DNA of 12,488 nucleotides from CAYGXH01 sp964354485 (GTDB lineage Bacteria > Bacteroidota > Ignavibacteria > UBA10030 > SZUA-254): positions 1 to 12,488 of the forward strand of contig CAYGZY010000221.1 in NCBI GenBank assembly GCA_964354485.1, read 5' to 3'. Shown here piece after piece: positions 1 to 5,760 of this stretch. A model generated the notes under the pieces. The model did no database searches, was not told the origin of the DNA, and worked only from the letters and a program-made list of their open reading frames with translations. The number at the start of each line of letters is the position of its first letter. Position 1 is the first letter of the stretch. A program made the position numbers and the translations under genes.

Positions 1-352
1 AATATCAATCTTTGTATCCTAAAGGTGTTGAATCGCTTAAAGAAGCCGGTGACCGGTTGTTTACGTATTTTGTATTTCCAAAGTGTCATTGGCCGAGTAT
101 TAAATCAACGAATGTTATCGAATCAATATTTTCAAGTGTAAAGCTCCGTACTGATGCAGCTCGTAGAATCCATAGAAGAGATTCAGCAACATATTTGGTA
201 TATAAGCTTTTAATGGTTGCAGAAAGAAATCTAAATCGCATTCATGGCTTTAAACTTGTTGCACGAACTATCGAATATTTTAATAAAAACCAGTTAATCC
301 TTAAGGTACGTCGTAATGCCGCTTAATTTATATTTACACAACATTTGACATT
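1..352 (+). mobile_element. Right part of an IS256-family insertion sequence
   Basis: This segment comprises the transposase 3' end and a short non-coding tail. The tail at roughly 331-349 (TATTTACACAACATTTGAC) reads TTTACACA on this strand, i.e. TGTGTAAA on the other, which resembles terminal inverted repeats of IS256-family elements. A reading frame resembling a different protein begins at about 353, so the element should end between about 338 and 352. The left end is outside the window, so the inverted repeat pair and target duplication cannot be checked. The boundary is an inference. Confidence 0.55.
3..326 (+). CDS. IS256/Mutator-type transposase, C-terminal fragment cut by window edge
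   Basis: The reading frame is open to the left window edge, so only about the last 107 residues of the protein are present; the TTG at 12 is not a real start. The visible part has the mutator-family C-terminal pattern: a FPKCHWPSIKSTN stretch, then NVIESIFSSVKLRT, whose Glu is presumably the third acid of the DDE catalytic triad, then an alpha-helical tail (LVYKLLMVAERNLNRIHG). Proteins of this family cut and join the ends of their insertion sequence. No frameshift or internal stop is visible in this part, so the gene may be intact upstream. It is followed within about 25 nt by what looks like the element's right end and by a scrap of an unrelated gene. The family call is confident; the exact subgroup is not. 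Confidence 0.88.
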   Translation, partial: YQSLYPKGVESLKEAGDRLFTYFVFPKCHWPSIKSTNVIESIFSSVKLRTDAARRIHRRDSATYLVYKLLMVAERNLNRIHGFKLVARTIEYFNKNQLILKVRRNAA

Positions 353-460
353 TACTCCGGTATTGCTTCCGGAATGTACTACTACCGCCTTGAAGCTGTG
401 GATGTAGATAATCCCACAAACAGATTTGTGCAGCTGAGAAAGATGATACTGATTACGTAA
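353..460 (+). pseudogene. 3' scrap of a gene for a T9SS-exported protein (C-terminal sorting domain end)
   Basis: The frame starting at 353 reads YSGIASGMYYYRLEAV, continues through FVQLRKMILIT, and stops with TAA at 458-460. This matches the end of the type A C-terminal sorting domain of type IX secretion substrates, where an 'L-x-S-G-x-Y-x-Y-R-L' strand is followed by a final strand of the form 'F-x-x-x-K-K-M-x-L'. Such domains direct secreted proteins through the outer membrane of Bacteroidota and relatives. Only the last 35 or so residues remain, with no start codon or body, and the piece begins just after the insertion-sequence tail. The likely explanation is that the IS inserted into, or deleted, the rest of the gene. 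The assignment rests on a short motif, so it is moderately sure. Confidence 0.6.
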
Positions 461-512
461 GTTTGAATCCTTCTATCACAAGAGAACTTATACTCTTGAA
501 TTAACCTGGCCC

Positions 513-562
513 AAACCTCCGACATTTTCTTGCTTAAATTCTGAGACAAATGTCGGAGGTTT
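513..562. terminator. Long perfect-stem hairpin, probable intrinsic terminator
   Basis: AAACCTCCGACATTT at 513-527 is the exact reverse complement of AAATGTCGGAGGTTT at 548-562. That gives a 15-bp stem around a 20-nt interval. If C547 is bulged out, TCT 528-530 pairs with AGA 544-546, which lengthens the stem inward; outside the stem, CC/GG pairs can form beyond one mismatch. A run of Ts (560-564) follows on the + strand and As precede it on the other, so it could stop transcription in either direction, most obviously that of the truncated gene ending at 460. A small mobile repeat is the alternative reading. Confidence 0.6.
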
Positions 563-617
563 TGGCATGATTGTTACTCTCCTTAATCCGCGATTTCACG
601 TCTTAAAATTCACATCT

Positions 618-648
618 TTTGAACTAACAATGATTTTTATTACTTTAT
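618..648 (+). promoter_or_regulatory. Possible Bacteroidota-type promoter for the AbiE pair
   Basis: TTTG at 618-621 is followed after 19 nt by TACTTTAT at 641-648. This fits the Bacteroidota primary sigma factor form TTTG-N19-21-TAnnTTTG except in its last two bases. Transcription would start about 40 nt ahead of the GTG at 694. The region is AT-rich, so chance agreement is possible. Confidence 0.35.
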
Positions 649-693
649 CTCTGTTCCTACTTTCTTAACAATTTTGTATAGAACCGAGAAGCA

Positions 694-1365
694 GTGGATA
701 AGGCATATTTACAGAAATTATCTTTGACAATGAGGATTTCCCCCGAGCAGGTTTTCCGTGAATATTGGGAAATGACGCTCCTTAAAGAACTGAGCGAAGA
801 ATCATGGAGCGTCTCATTGGGCTTTAAAGGCGGAACCGCCCTCAGATTAGCATACGGTTCACCGCGCTTTTCAGACGATATCGATTTTACTTTACTTCAA
901 TCACTCAAAGCAACAATACTTTTTACATGGGCAGATAAAATTTCAGGTAAATATAAACTTGAGATCACAGATAGCGTGGACAAACGCAATACGATTCTTG
1001 TTGAATTCCGCATCAGAAGTGTCGCTCTTCCTCAACCAGTGAAGCAAAAAATTGAAATCTCAAAAAGGATACCTCGGGATGAAAAAGAACTCTTTCAATT
1101 GAAACTCCTCTCGAGTCCCACAACCAATGCGCAGGTATTAATTTCTGTAGCATCGCTCGAGCTTATCTGGAAAGAAAAATTATCCGCAATGAAAGAACGG
1201 AGTGAACCGAGAGATATTTTCGATCTTTGGTATATCAGTCAGAAATTAAAGAAAAACATCCCTCAGGATCTTCCCAAAATCCCCTCCAGCACCTTAAGAA
1301 TGACACTCAACCGGTATCTACCGTCGAATTACAAGAAAATTATTTCGGAGCTCGAAGATCTATGA
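694..1365 (+). CDS. AbiEii/AbiGii-family nucleotidyltransferase toxin
   Basis: A 223-residue protein of the AbiEii nucleotidyltransferase-like toxin family (type IV abortive-infection toxin-antitoxin systems). Family members transfer nucleotides to RNA acceptors and halt growth, for instance in phage-infected cells. The active-site signature is plain: FKGGTALRLAYG at 44-55 followed by SDDIDF at 60-65, giving the D-x-D metal pair D62/D64. Glu121 in KIEIS is a candidate third acid, and the later family motif WKEKLSAMKER..RDIFDLW lies at 159-179. It is shorter than many AbiEii proteins (about 300 residues), ending soon after the last motif. The start chosen is GTG 694; ATG 730 (residue 13) is possible, and neither has a strong ribosome site. 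It overlaps the following antitoxin gene by ATGA, implying coupled translation. The usual order is antitoxin first; here it is reversed. The actual target RNA cannot be inferred. Confidence 0.85.
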   Translation: MDKAYLQKLSLTMRISPEQVFREYWEMTLLKELSEESWSVSLGFKGGTALRLAYGSPRFSDDIDFTLLQSLKATILFTWADKISGKYKLEITDSVDKRNTILVEFRIRSVALPQPVKQKIEISKRIPRDEKELFQLKLLSSPTTNAQVLISVASLELIWKEKLSAMKERSEPRDIFDLWYISQKLKKNIPQDLPKIPSSTLRMTLNRYLPSNYKKIISELEDL

Positions 1366-1943
1366 TGGAATTTTTAACTAGGTTGAAAAACATAGGAAAA
1401 TTATATTACTCGATCTCAGACCTTATCAAAGTGACCGGATTAGCACGAGATTCCCTCTATGTTGCTCTATCCCGTTATGTTAAAAAGAAAGTGATAATCC
1501 GACTTACAGCGGGCATATATATTCTTCCTGAACAATATGATCGACTTGAAACGATCGCCAATGAACTCTACTCACCTTCATACTTATCATTTGAATCAGC
1601 CCTTTCATGGTATGGCATTATATCACAGGTACCATACTCACTAACATTCGCCACCACACGTAAAAGTTTACGCAGGTTACTCGCAGAAACACATGTTGAA
1701 TACCGATCGATAAAAGCGCAACTTTTCACCGGCTACGAGAATAACGGCTCTATATTCATTGCGACACCGGAGAAAGCCATATTGGATTCACTTTACCTTG
1801 TATCATTTGGAAAATCAATGACGCAACTGAAAAATCCGGGTTTAAAGGAAGTGAATATCCAGAAAATGAAAAAACTCGCCAGAATATACCCCAAGAGAAC
1901 TCAAGAGTTGATGTATCGCTTTTTAAAAAATTTTAATGCGTAA
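1362..1943 (+). CDS. AbiEi-family antitoxin / transcriptional regulator
   Basis: A 193-residue partner of the upstream AbiEii-like toxin. The first ~55 residues form a winged-helix DNA-binding region (YSISDLIKVTGLARDSLYVALSRYVKKKVIIRL at about 16-48, ending in a GIYIL wing). A middle domain carries the family's YLSFESALSWYGII (74-87) and ATPEKAILD (134-142). AbiEi proteins neutralise the toxin without stable binding and repress their own promoter. The open frame extends upstream to 1227, but that part lies inside the toxin gene in another frame. ATG 1362 overlaps the toxin stop (ATGA), and GGAG at 1347-1350 lies 11 nt ahead. ATG 1365 is an alternative start one codon later. The overlap implies translational coupling, with the antitoxin depending on toxin translation. 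Confidence 0.85.
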   Translation: MMEFLTRLKNIGKLYYSISDLIKVTGLARDSLYVALSRYVKKKVIIRLTAGIYILPEQYDRLETIANELYSPSYLSFESALSWYGIISQVPYSLTFATTRKSLRRLLAETHVEYRSIKAQLFTGYENNGSIFIATPEKAILDSLYLVSFGKSMTQLKNPGLKEVNIQKMKKLARIYPKRTQELMYRFLKNFNA

Positions 1944-1974
1944 TCTCCTCCGATCCGGCATTATTGAAAATCTT

Positions 1975-2006
1975 TTTGCATTTTCCTGCCCTATTGCGTA
2001 TTATTA
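1975..2006 (+). promoter_or_regulatory. Possible promoter for smpB
   Basis: TTTG at 1975-1978 is followed after 20 nt by TATTATTA at 1999-2006. TATTAT is one base from the classical -10 hexamer. The start point would fall about 15 nt before the smpB ATG at 2029, giving a very short leader. A small palindrome (TTGCG 1994-1998 / CGCAA 2009-2013) spans the -10 box. Confidence 0.4.
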
Positions 2007-2028
2007 ATCGCAACATGAACCATCTCAA

Positions 2029-2490
2029 ATGAACACTGATAAGGGCGCCGAAGAAAAGACCGTCGTCACCAACCGTAAAGCCCTCCATGAGTACTTCGTT
2101 ATCGATCGGTTCGAGACGGGGATCGCACTCAAAGGGACTGAAGTTAAATCTCTAAGACAAGGAACCGCTAACCTGCAGGACGGGTACGCGATGATTCGAA
2201 AAGGCGAAATCTGGCTCATCGGCATGCATATCAGTCCGTTCGAAAAAGGGAATATCAACAACCACGACCCTAAACGAGACCGGAAACTGCTCCTCCATAA
2301 ACGGGAAATCCGCCGACTCATAGGAAGGGTAACCGAAAAAGGACTTACACTAATACCTCTGCGGATCTATTTCAAACATAACATTGCTAAAATTGAACTC
2401 GGACTTGCGCGCGGGAAAAAATCGTACGACAAACGAGCAGCAATTAAAAAAAGAGAGGTCGAAAGACAAATGCGGAGAGAAAAATTTTGA
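2029..2490 (+). CDS. smpB: SsrA-binding protein SmpB
   Basis: A 153-residue SmpB, the tmRNA-binding partner that brings tmRNA with EF-Tu to stalled ribosomes for trans-translation in the cytoplasm. Family hallmarks are present: VVTNRKALHEYFV near the start, then ETGIALKGTEVKSLRQG (29-45), NLQDGYAMIRKGEIWL, and FEKGNINNHDPKRDRKLLLHK. The basic, lysine/arginine-rich C-terminal tail (KKSYDKRAAIKKREVERQMRREKF region) enters the mRNA channel of stalled ribosomes. Length is normal for the family. The start is ATG 2029; no Shine-Dalgarno sequence is evident just upstream, as is common in Bacteroidota. It stands alone, with a promoter-like sequence in front and an AT-rich hairpin behind. tmRNA itself is not in the window. 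Confidence 0.97.
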   Translation: MNTDKGAEEKTVVTNRKALHEYFVIDRFETGIALKGTEVKSLRQGTANLQDGYAMIRKGEIWLIGMHISPFEKGNINNHDPKRDRKLLLHKREIRRLIGRVTEKGLTLIPLRIYFKHNIAKIELGLARGKKSYDKRAAIKKREVERQMRREKF

Positions 2491-2491
2491 G

Positions 2492-2538
2492 TTCAATATC
2501 AAAAATAAAATACCTTTGGATTTTATCTAAATATTGAA
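2492..2538 (+). terminator. AT-rich two-part hairpin after smpB
   Basis: TTCAATAT 2492-2499 pairs exactly with ATATTGAA 2531-2538. Inside it, ATAAAAT 2505-2511 pairs with ATTTTAT 2520-2526, and CC/GG pairs lie above a TTT loop. The structure starts one base after the smpB stop. It lacks a clear T run after the stem, so terminator function is uncertain. It overlaps the likely promoter of the next gene. Confidence 0.35.
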
Positions 2539-2546
2539 TATAATTA
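2515..2546 (+). promoter_or_regulatory. Possible promoter for the arginine decarboxylase gene
   Basis: TTTG at 2515-2518 is followed after 20 nt by TATAATTA at 2539-2546, which contains a perfect TATAAT. Predicted transcription would begin near 2552, leaving a leader of about 65 nt before the GTG at 2617. No riboswitch-like fold was recognised in that leader. Confidence 0.45.
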
Positions 2547-2616
2547 CATCGATTTAAAAATATACCTCATACATACAGGTACCCACAAAACCATTACATC
2601 ATAGGAGAAGTTTGAA

Positions 2617-3162
2617 GTGTACGTTCCAACAAAAATTTTCTTCACTAAGGGAGTCGGCCGTCATAAAGATTACCTGCAATCGTTTGAATTGGCACTGCGG
2701 GATGCCAAAATCGAGAAATGCAACCTGGTTACAGTATCAAGCATATTTCCACCCGGTTGCAAGAGAATTCCCACGGATGAGGGCCTTAAGCTCCTACAGG
2801 CAGGACAAATTACATTCGCAGTCATGGCACGGAACGCGACAAATGAACCTAACCGGCTGATCGCCGCATCAATCGGCGTAGCGCAGCCGGCCGACAACTC
2901 GATGTATGGTTATCTCTCGGAGCACCACCCGTTCGGTGAAACCGATGAACGTGCAGGCGACTACTCGGAAGATCTCGCAGCTACGATGCTGGCAACGACA
3001 CTCGGACTCGAATTCGATCCCTACACGGCGTGGGACGAACGTGAAAAGCTGTTCAAGATGAGCGGCAAAATCGTTAAAACCTACAACGTGACACAATCTG
3101 CGGAAGGGGATAAAAACGGACTCTGGACTACCGTGTTTGCCTGCGCAATTCTCCTGCCATAA
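2617..3162 (+). CDS. Pyruvoyl-dependent arginine decarboxylase
   Basis: A 181-residue proenzyme of the PvlArgDC family, which converts arginine to agmatine and CO2 as the first step of an agmatine route to polyamines. The key feature is NLVTVSSIFPPGC (36-48). By analogy with characterised members, the chain self-cleaves between Ser41 and Ser42 into a small beta chain and a larger alpha chain whose new N-terminus becomes the pyruvoyl group. The later block GYLSEHHPFG (98-107) contains Glu102, the likely catalytic acid. The C-terminal part TYNVTQSAEG..GLWTTVFACAIL is also family-like, and length is normal. The start is GTG 2617, supported by AGGAGAAG at 2603-2610 with 6 nt spacing. No polyamine genes adjoin it. 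Confidence 0.94.
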   Translation: MYVPTKIFFTKGVGRHKDYLQSFELALRDAKIEKCNLVTVSSIFPPGCKRIPTDEGLKLLQAGQITFAVMARNATNEPNRLIAASIGVAQPADNSMYGYLSEHHPFGETDERAGDYSEDLAATMLATTLGLEFDPYTAWDEREKLFKMSGKIVKTYNVTQSAEGDKNGLWTTVFACAILLP

Positions 3163-3365
3163 AAAGTCCATTGTGAATCTAATAATTGTAGAATGTGACC
3201 CGGACAATTCATATAATCTACCTGCTATAGAATTGCACCGCGTACAATATCAGAGATAACGGTTCATCCCCGGTTGGTATATATCAATTTCCGTAACAAT
3301 GATAAAAGCGGTTAGAATTGTCGGGATGAAGGATGGAAGCCCAATCCCATCATGGAAGATGTTGA

Positions 3366-4097
3366 TTAACCTTTGATGTGAGAGTACTCGTTGTAAACTT
3401 TTAAGACGCTTTCAACGTACGATACAGTTTGCCGCCAGCTCCCGAAATAACCGGAGCGCGGTTTGCCTTCCTCCCAAACAGATTTATGCAGTGTATAGTA
3501 CCGCTTTGAAAGAAGCGGTAACATTTTCTCAATGATTTGCCAACTATTGGGATTCTCACCCATGTATGCTGCCAGATCCTGGGCATCATAGATGCGACCC
3601 GGACCCGCATTGTACGCAGCGAGTGTAAGAGAAATTTCATCCTGCGGATTTGTGCCCGAGAAAAGATTACGAAGCTGAGAAAAATAATATACACCGCTCC
3701 TGATGTTTTGCTCCGGCAGGTGGAGATTTTCCAGCTCAAGTTTCTCAGCCACTTCCATGTGGGTCACCGGCATCAACTGCATCAAACCGATTGCTCCCTT
3801 GCTGCTGACTAACTCATTATTGAACCGGGATTCCTGTCGGATTATCGCTAGGGTCAGACGAAAATCCACGCCGTACATATTGGAATATTGTTTTACCAAT
3901 TCAATATGATCGAACTGATTGCCCTCGCGCAAGCGATTTTCTATCCCATCGCTCACAACTTCAATAAGTCCTTCATCCAACGGCGGCAGAGGTCTCCCTT
4001 CGATCAGTCTTGGTTCATTGATAAAGCCGGTAATCAAGAGGAAAAAAAGACTGAGTACGATCCACGTCGTCCGATGAAAATGTTTAATTCGTAACAA
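3366..4097 (-). CDS. SLT-domain lytic transglycosylase, membrane-anchored
   Basis: A 243-residue protein with an N-terminal hydrophobic segment (about 12-26), a signal or anchor without a lipobox, followed by a periplasmic lysozyme-like SLT domain (about 62-190). Lytic transglycosylases cleave peptidoglycan between MurNAc and GlcNAc to give 1,6-anhydro ends during wall growth or remodelling. Catalytic Glu89 lies in IIRQESRFN (85-93); it is followed by SSKGAIGLMQLMP (98-110) and AAYNAGPGRI (160-169), all typical of the family. The start is TTG 4097, because an in-frame stop lies at 4107-4109 and no other start precedes the hydrophobic segment; AGGAA lies 12 nt upstream. It is 132 nt downstream of the rlpA-like gene on the same strand, so it may be the last gene of that envelope group. 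It converges with the decarboxylase gene across a 203-nt gap with nothing recognisable. Confidence 0.9.
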   Translation of the reverse strand: MLRIKHFHRTTWIVLSLFFLLITGFINEPRLIEGRPLPPLDEGLIEVVSDGIENRLREGNQFDHIELVKQYSNMYGVDFRLTLAIIRQESRFNNELVSSKGAIGLMQLMPVTHMEVAEKLELENLHLPEQNIRSGVYYFSQLRNLFSGTNPQDEISLTLAAYNAGPGRIYDAQDLAAYMGENPNSWQIIEKMLPLLSKRYYTLHKSVWEEGKPRSGYFGSWRQTVSYVESVLKVYNEYSHIKG

Positions 4098-4229
4098 AGG
4101 TAATGTCTATTCCTTGTGATATTCCTGTTTTAAGTAAAAAGCGATTTTAATAACTATAAAACTATATTTCCTGCGAAAAAGTTTCCGGGCCTCCTCTTCA
4201 TTTCCCTCTTTATGAAAATCAGAGAAGCC

Positions 4230-4658
4230 TTACTCTTTATTCACCGATTCAATTACTTCGATTCTTACCCGTGCAGTACCGGGTCCTATCATTCCAATCG
4301 ACCTCGCTGCCTCAAGCGACAGGTCAATTACTCTGTTATCTTTAAACGGTCCGCGGTCGTTGATACGGACAACTACCGACATCCCATTACCGAGATTCGT
4401 GACCCTCACTCTCGTATTAAATGGCAGCGTCTGATGGGCCGCTGTCAGTGCATTCATGTCGTAAATCTCTCCGTTCGACGTCTTCCTCCCGTTAAATTCA
4501 TCAGCGTAGTAGGAAGCAATACCCTCCTCCACTACTGATCCATCGACGGTTTTTGTCACGGGATACTTAACTGACGTAAACCGCGGTGATGCGACACATC
4601 CGCTCAGCAGAAGCGTACATATTACGCTCCCAATTGCAGCAAGAAGAATCCTCGTCAC
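4230..4658 (-). CDS. rlpA: RlpA-like septal/peptidoglycan lipoprotein
   Basis: A 142-residue lipoprotein. The signal peptide ends in the lipobox LSGC, so Cys21 should be lipidated. A double-psi beta-barrel RlpA domain spans about 44-137. In Pseudomonas aeruginosa RlpA this domain cleaves peptidoglycan strands lacking stem peptides at the septum. The three residues important there appear conserved with identical spacing: Glu64 in SNGE, His75 in TAAHQTLPF and Asp101 in INDRGPF. There is no C-terminal SPOR domain, which longer RlpA proteins use to bind denuded septal glycan; the protein ends right after the barrel. The start is GTG 4658, overlapping the stop of the upstream guanylyltransferase gene by GTGA, so translation is probably coupled. 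Enzyme activity is inferred, since some RlpA homologues are inactive. Confidence 0.92.
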   Translation of the reverse strand: MTRILLAAIGSVICTLLLSGCVASPRFTSVKYPVTKTVDGSVVEEGIASYYADEFNGRKTSNGEIYDMNALTAAHQTLPFNTRVRVTNLGNGMSVVVRINDRGPFKDNRVIDLSLEAARSIGMIGPGTARVRIEVIESVNKE

Positions 4659-5743
4659 AGGTAATCTGACTTCTGCTTACGGCGAAGATAATCGACGATC
4701 TCTTTTACATCCTGTGACTGTCCCTTACGGCATACCAGGACGGCATCATCAGCCGCGATAACAATCAGATCCTCGACTCCGATTGTTGCAACGAATTTAT
4801 CCCCCGCGTGGACATAACTGTTCTTTGTTCCCAGCAGGAACGCCTGACCCGTTACTGTATTTCCCTTATCGTCCTTCCCGGACATGCGAAAGACTTCGTC
4901 CCACGAGCCGACGTCACTCCATCCAAAATTACCCTTGATGACGTAGACATCACGGGATTTTTCCATCACACCATAATCTACGGAAATTCCACGAATCATC
5001 CGATAGGCAGTCTCCACGATGTTCTCATATTTTTCACTTCCTATCACTTTATCAATTTTGATAAGTTCCTGATACATTTCCGGCAAAAATCGCTCAATTT
5101 CTCTAAGTACCGCGTCCACGCGCCATACAAACATACCGCTGTTCCATAAAAAATCGCCGCTCTCGATGAATTTCTTTGCAATTTCAACACTAGGCTTCTC
5201 GGCGAATGTTTTAACATTGTACACGCCTTTATCGATGTACGGATTGCTCCCGTCCTTTTCGTCGATCACCTGAATATAACCGTAGCCGGTTTCTGGTCTC
5301 GTCGGCTGTATTCCAACGGTGATGAGCTTACCGGATTCATATGCAACCCAAATTGCGAGCCGCATGACTTTATAGAACTCTTCCTCTTTATGTATGATGT
5401 GATCGGCCGGCAGAACCACCATTACCGCTTCGGGATCCATGCGGCGAATGAAAAGACTTGCAAGTCCGATGCAGGGAGCCGTATTACGACCGAGTGGTTC
5501 TTCTATTATGTTCTCATCCGGAATCATGGGAATTTGCTTTACAACCGTGGATTTCTGAATCTTCGACGTTACAATCAGAATATTCTTCGGCTCGATGATA
5601 TCACGGATGCGGTTTACGGTATTCTGGAGCATTGTTCCCTTTTCGACGATTTCCAGGAGCTGTTTTGGAGTTTTTTCCCGACTGCGAGGCCAGAATCTCG
5701 TTCCGGCGCCGCCGGCCATAATCAGGGCATATACATTTGGCAT
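4655..5743 (-). CDS. manC: Mannose-1-phosphate guanylyltransferase
   Basis: A 362-residue cytoplasmic nucleotidyltransferase making GDP-mannose from GTP and mannose-1-phosphate, the donor for mannose- and fucose-containing glycans. The nucleotide-binding signature GGAGTRFWPRSREKTPKQ is at 11-28. It is followed by EPLGRNTAPCIG (82-93), the metal-binding PADH block (112-115), TGYGYI (152-157), FAEKP (180-184), LWNSGMFVW (199-207) and GNFGWSDVGSW. It lacks the C-terminal phosphomannose isomerase domain of long bifunctional ManC/AlgA enzymes, matching the short monofunctional form. The gene starts 17 nt after alr, with AAGGA about 10 nt before ATG 5743, and overlaps the rlpA-like gene by four bases. 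The context suggests a shared envelope operon. The symbol is by function; orthology to enteric manC is not implied. Confidence 0.93.
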   Translation of the reverse strand: MPNVYALIMAGGAGTRFWPRSREKTPKQLLEIVEKGTMLQNTVNRIRDIIEPKNILIVTSKIQKSTVVKQIPMIPDENIIEEPLGRNTAPCIGLASLFIRRMDPEAVMVVLPADHIIHKEEEFYKVMRLAIWVAYESGKLITVGIQPTRPETGYGYIQVIDEKDGSNPYIDKGVYNVKTFAEKPSVEIAKKFIESGDFLWNSGMFVWRVDAVLREIERFLPEMYQELIKIDKVIGSEKYENIVETAYRMIRGISVDYGVMEKSRDVYVIKGNFGWSDVGSWDEVFRMSGKDDKGNTVTGQAFLLGTKNSYVHAGDKFVATIGVEDLIVIAADDAVLVCRKGQSQDVKEIVDYLRRKQKSDYL

Positions 5744-5760
5744 TGTTCCATTTCCTTATT

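Larger units (their letters stand above)
461..693. other. Non-coding gap before the AbiE pair
   Basis: Together with the IS tail and gene scrap, this makes about 370 bases without an intact gene. Apart from the hairpin at 513-562 and the promoter-like sequence at 618-648, I see only a weak short inverted repeat (AAGAG/CTCTT near 480-497). No open frame with recognisable protein content is present. Confidence 0.5.

Noticed and set aside
1227..1361. Upstream extension of the AbiEi antitoxin frame
   Set aside because: This part overlaps the coding region of the toxin in another frame and has no family resemblance; the ATGA junction at 1362 fits translational coupling.
2015..2032. Five-codon mini-ORF whose TGA overlaps the smpB ATG
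   Set aside because: It has no ribosome site and such short frames arise often by chance; a leader-peptide role is unsupported.
2025..2321. Antisense open frame opposite smpB, and similar antisense or out-of-frame ORFs across the atp, alr, manC and glycosyltransferase genes
   Set aside because: All lie within strongly recognised genes, have no family-like content and look like shadows of the coding frame.
3263..3330. TTCATCCC / GGGATGAA inverted repeat in the gap between decarboxylase and transglycosylase genes
   Set aside because: Only 8 bp with more than 50 nt between the arms and no T run; it could easily be chance.
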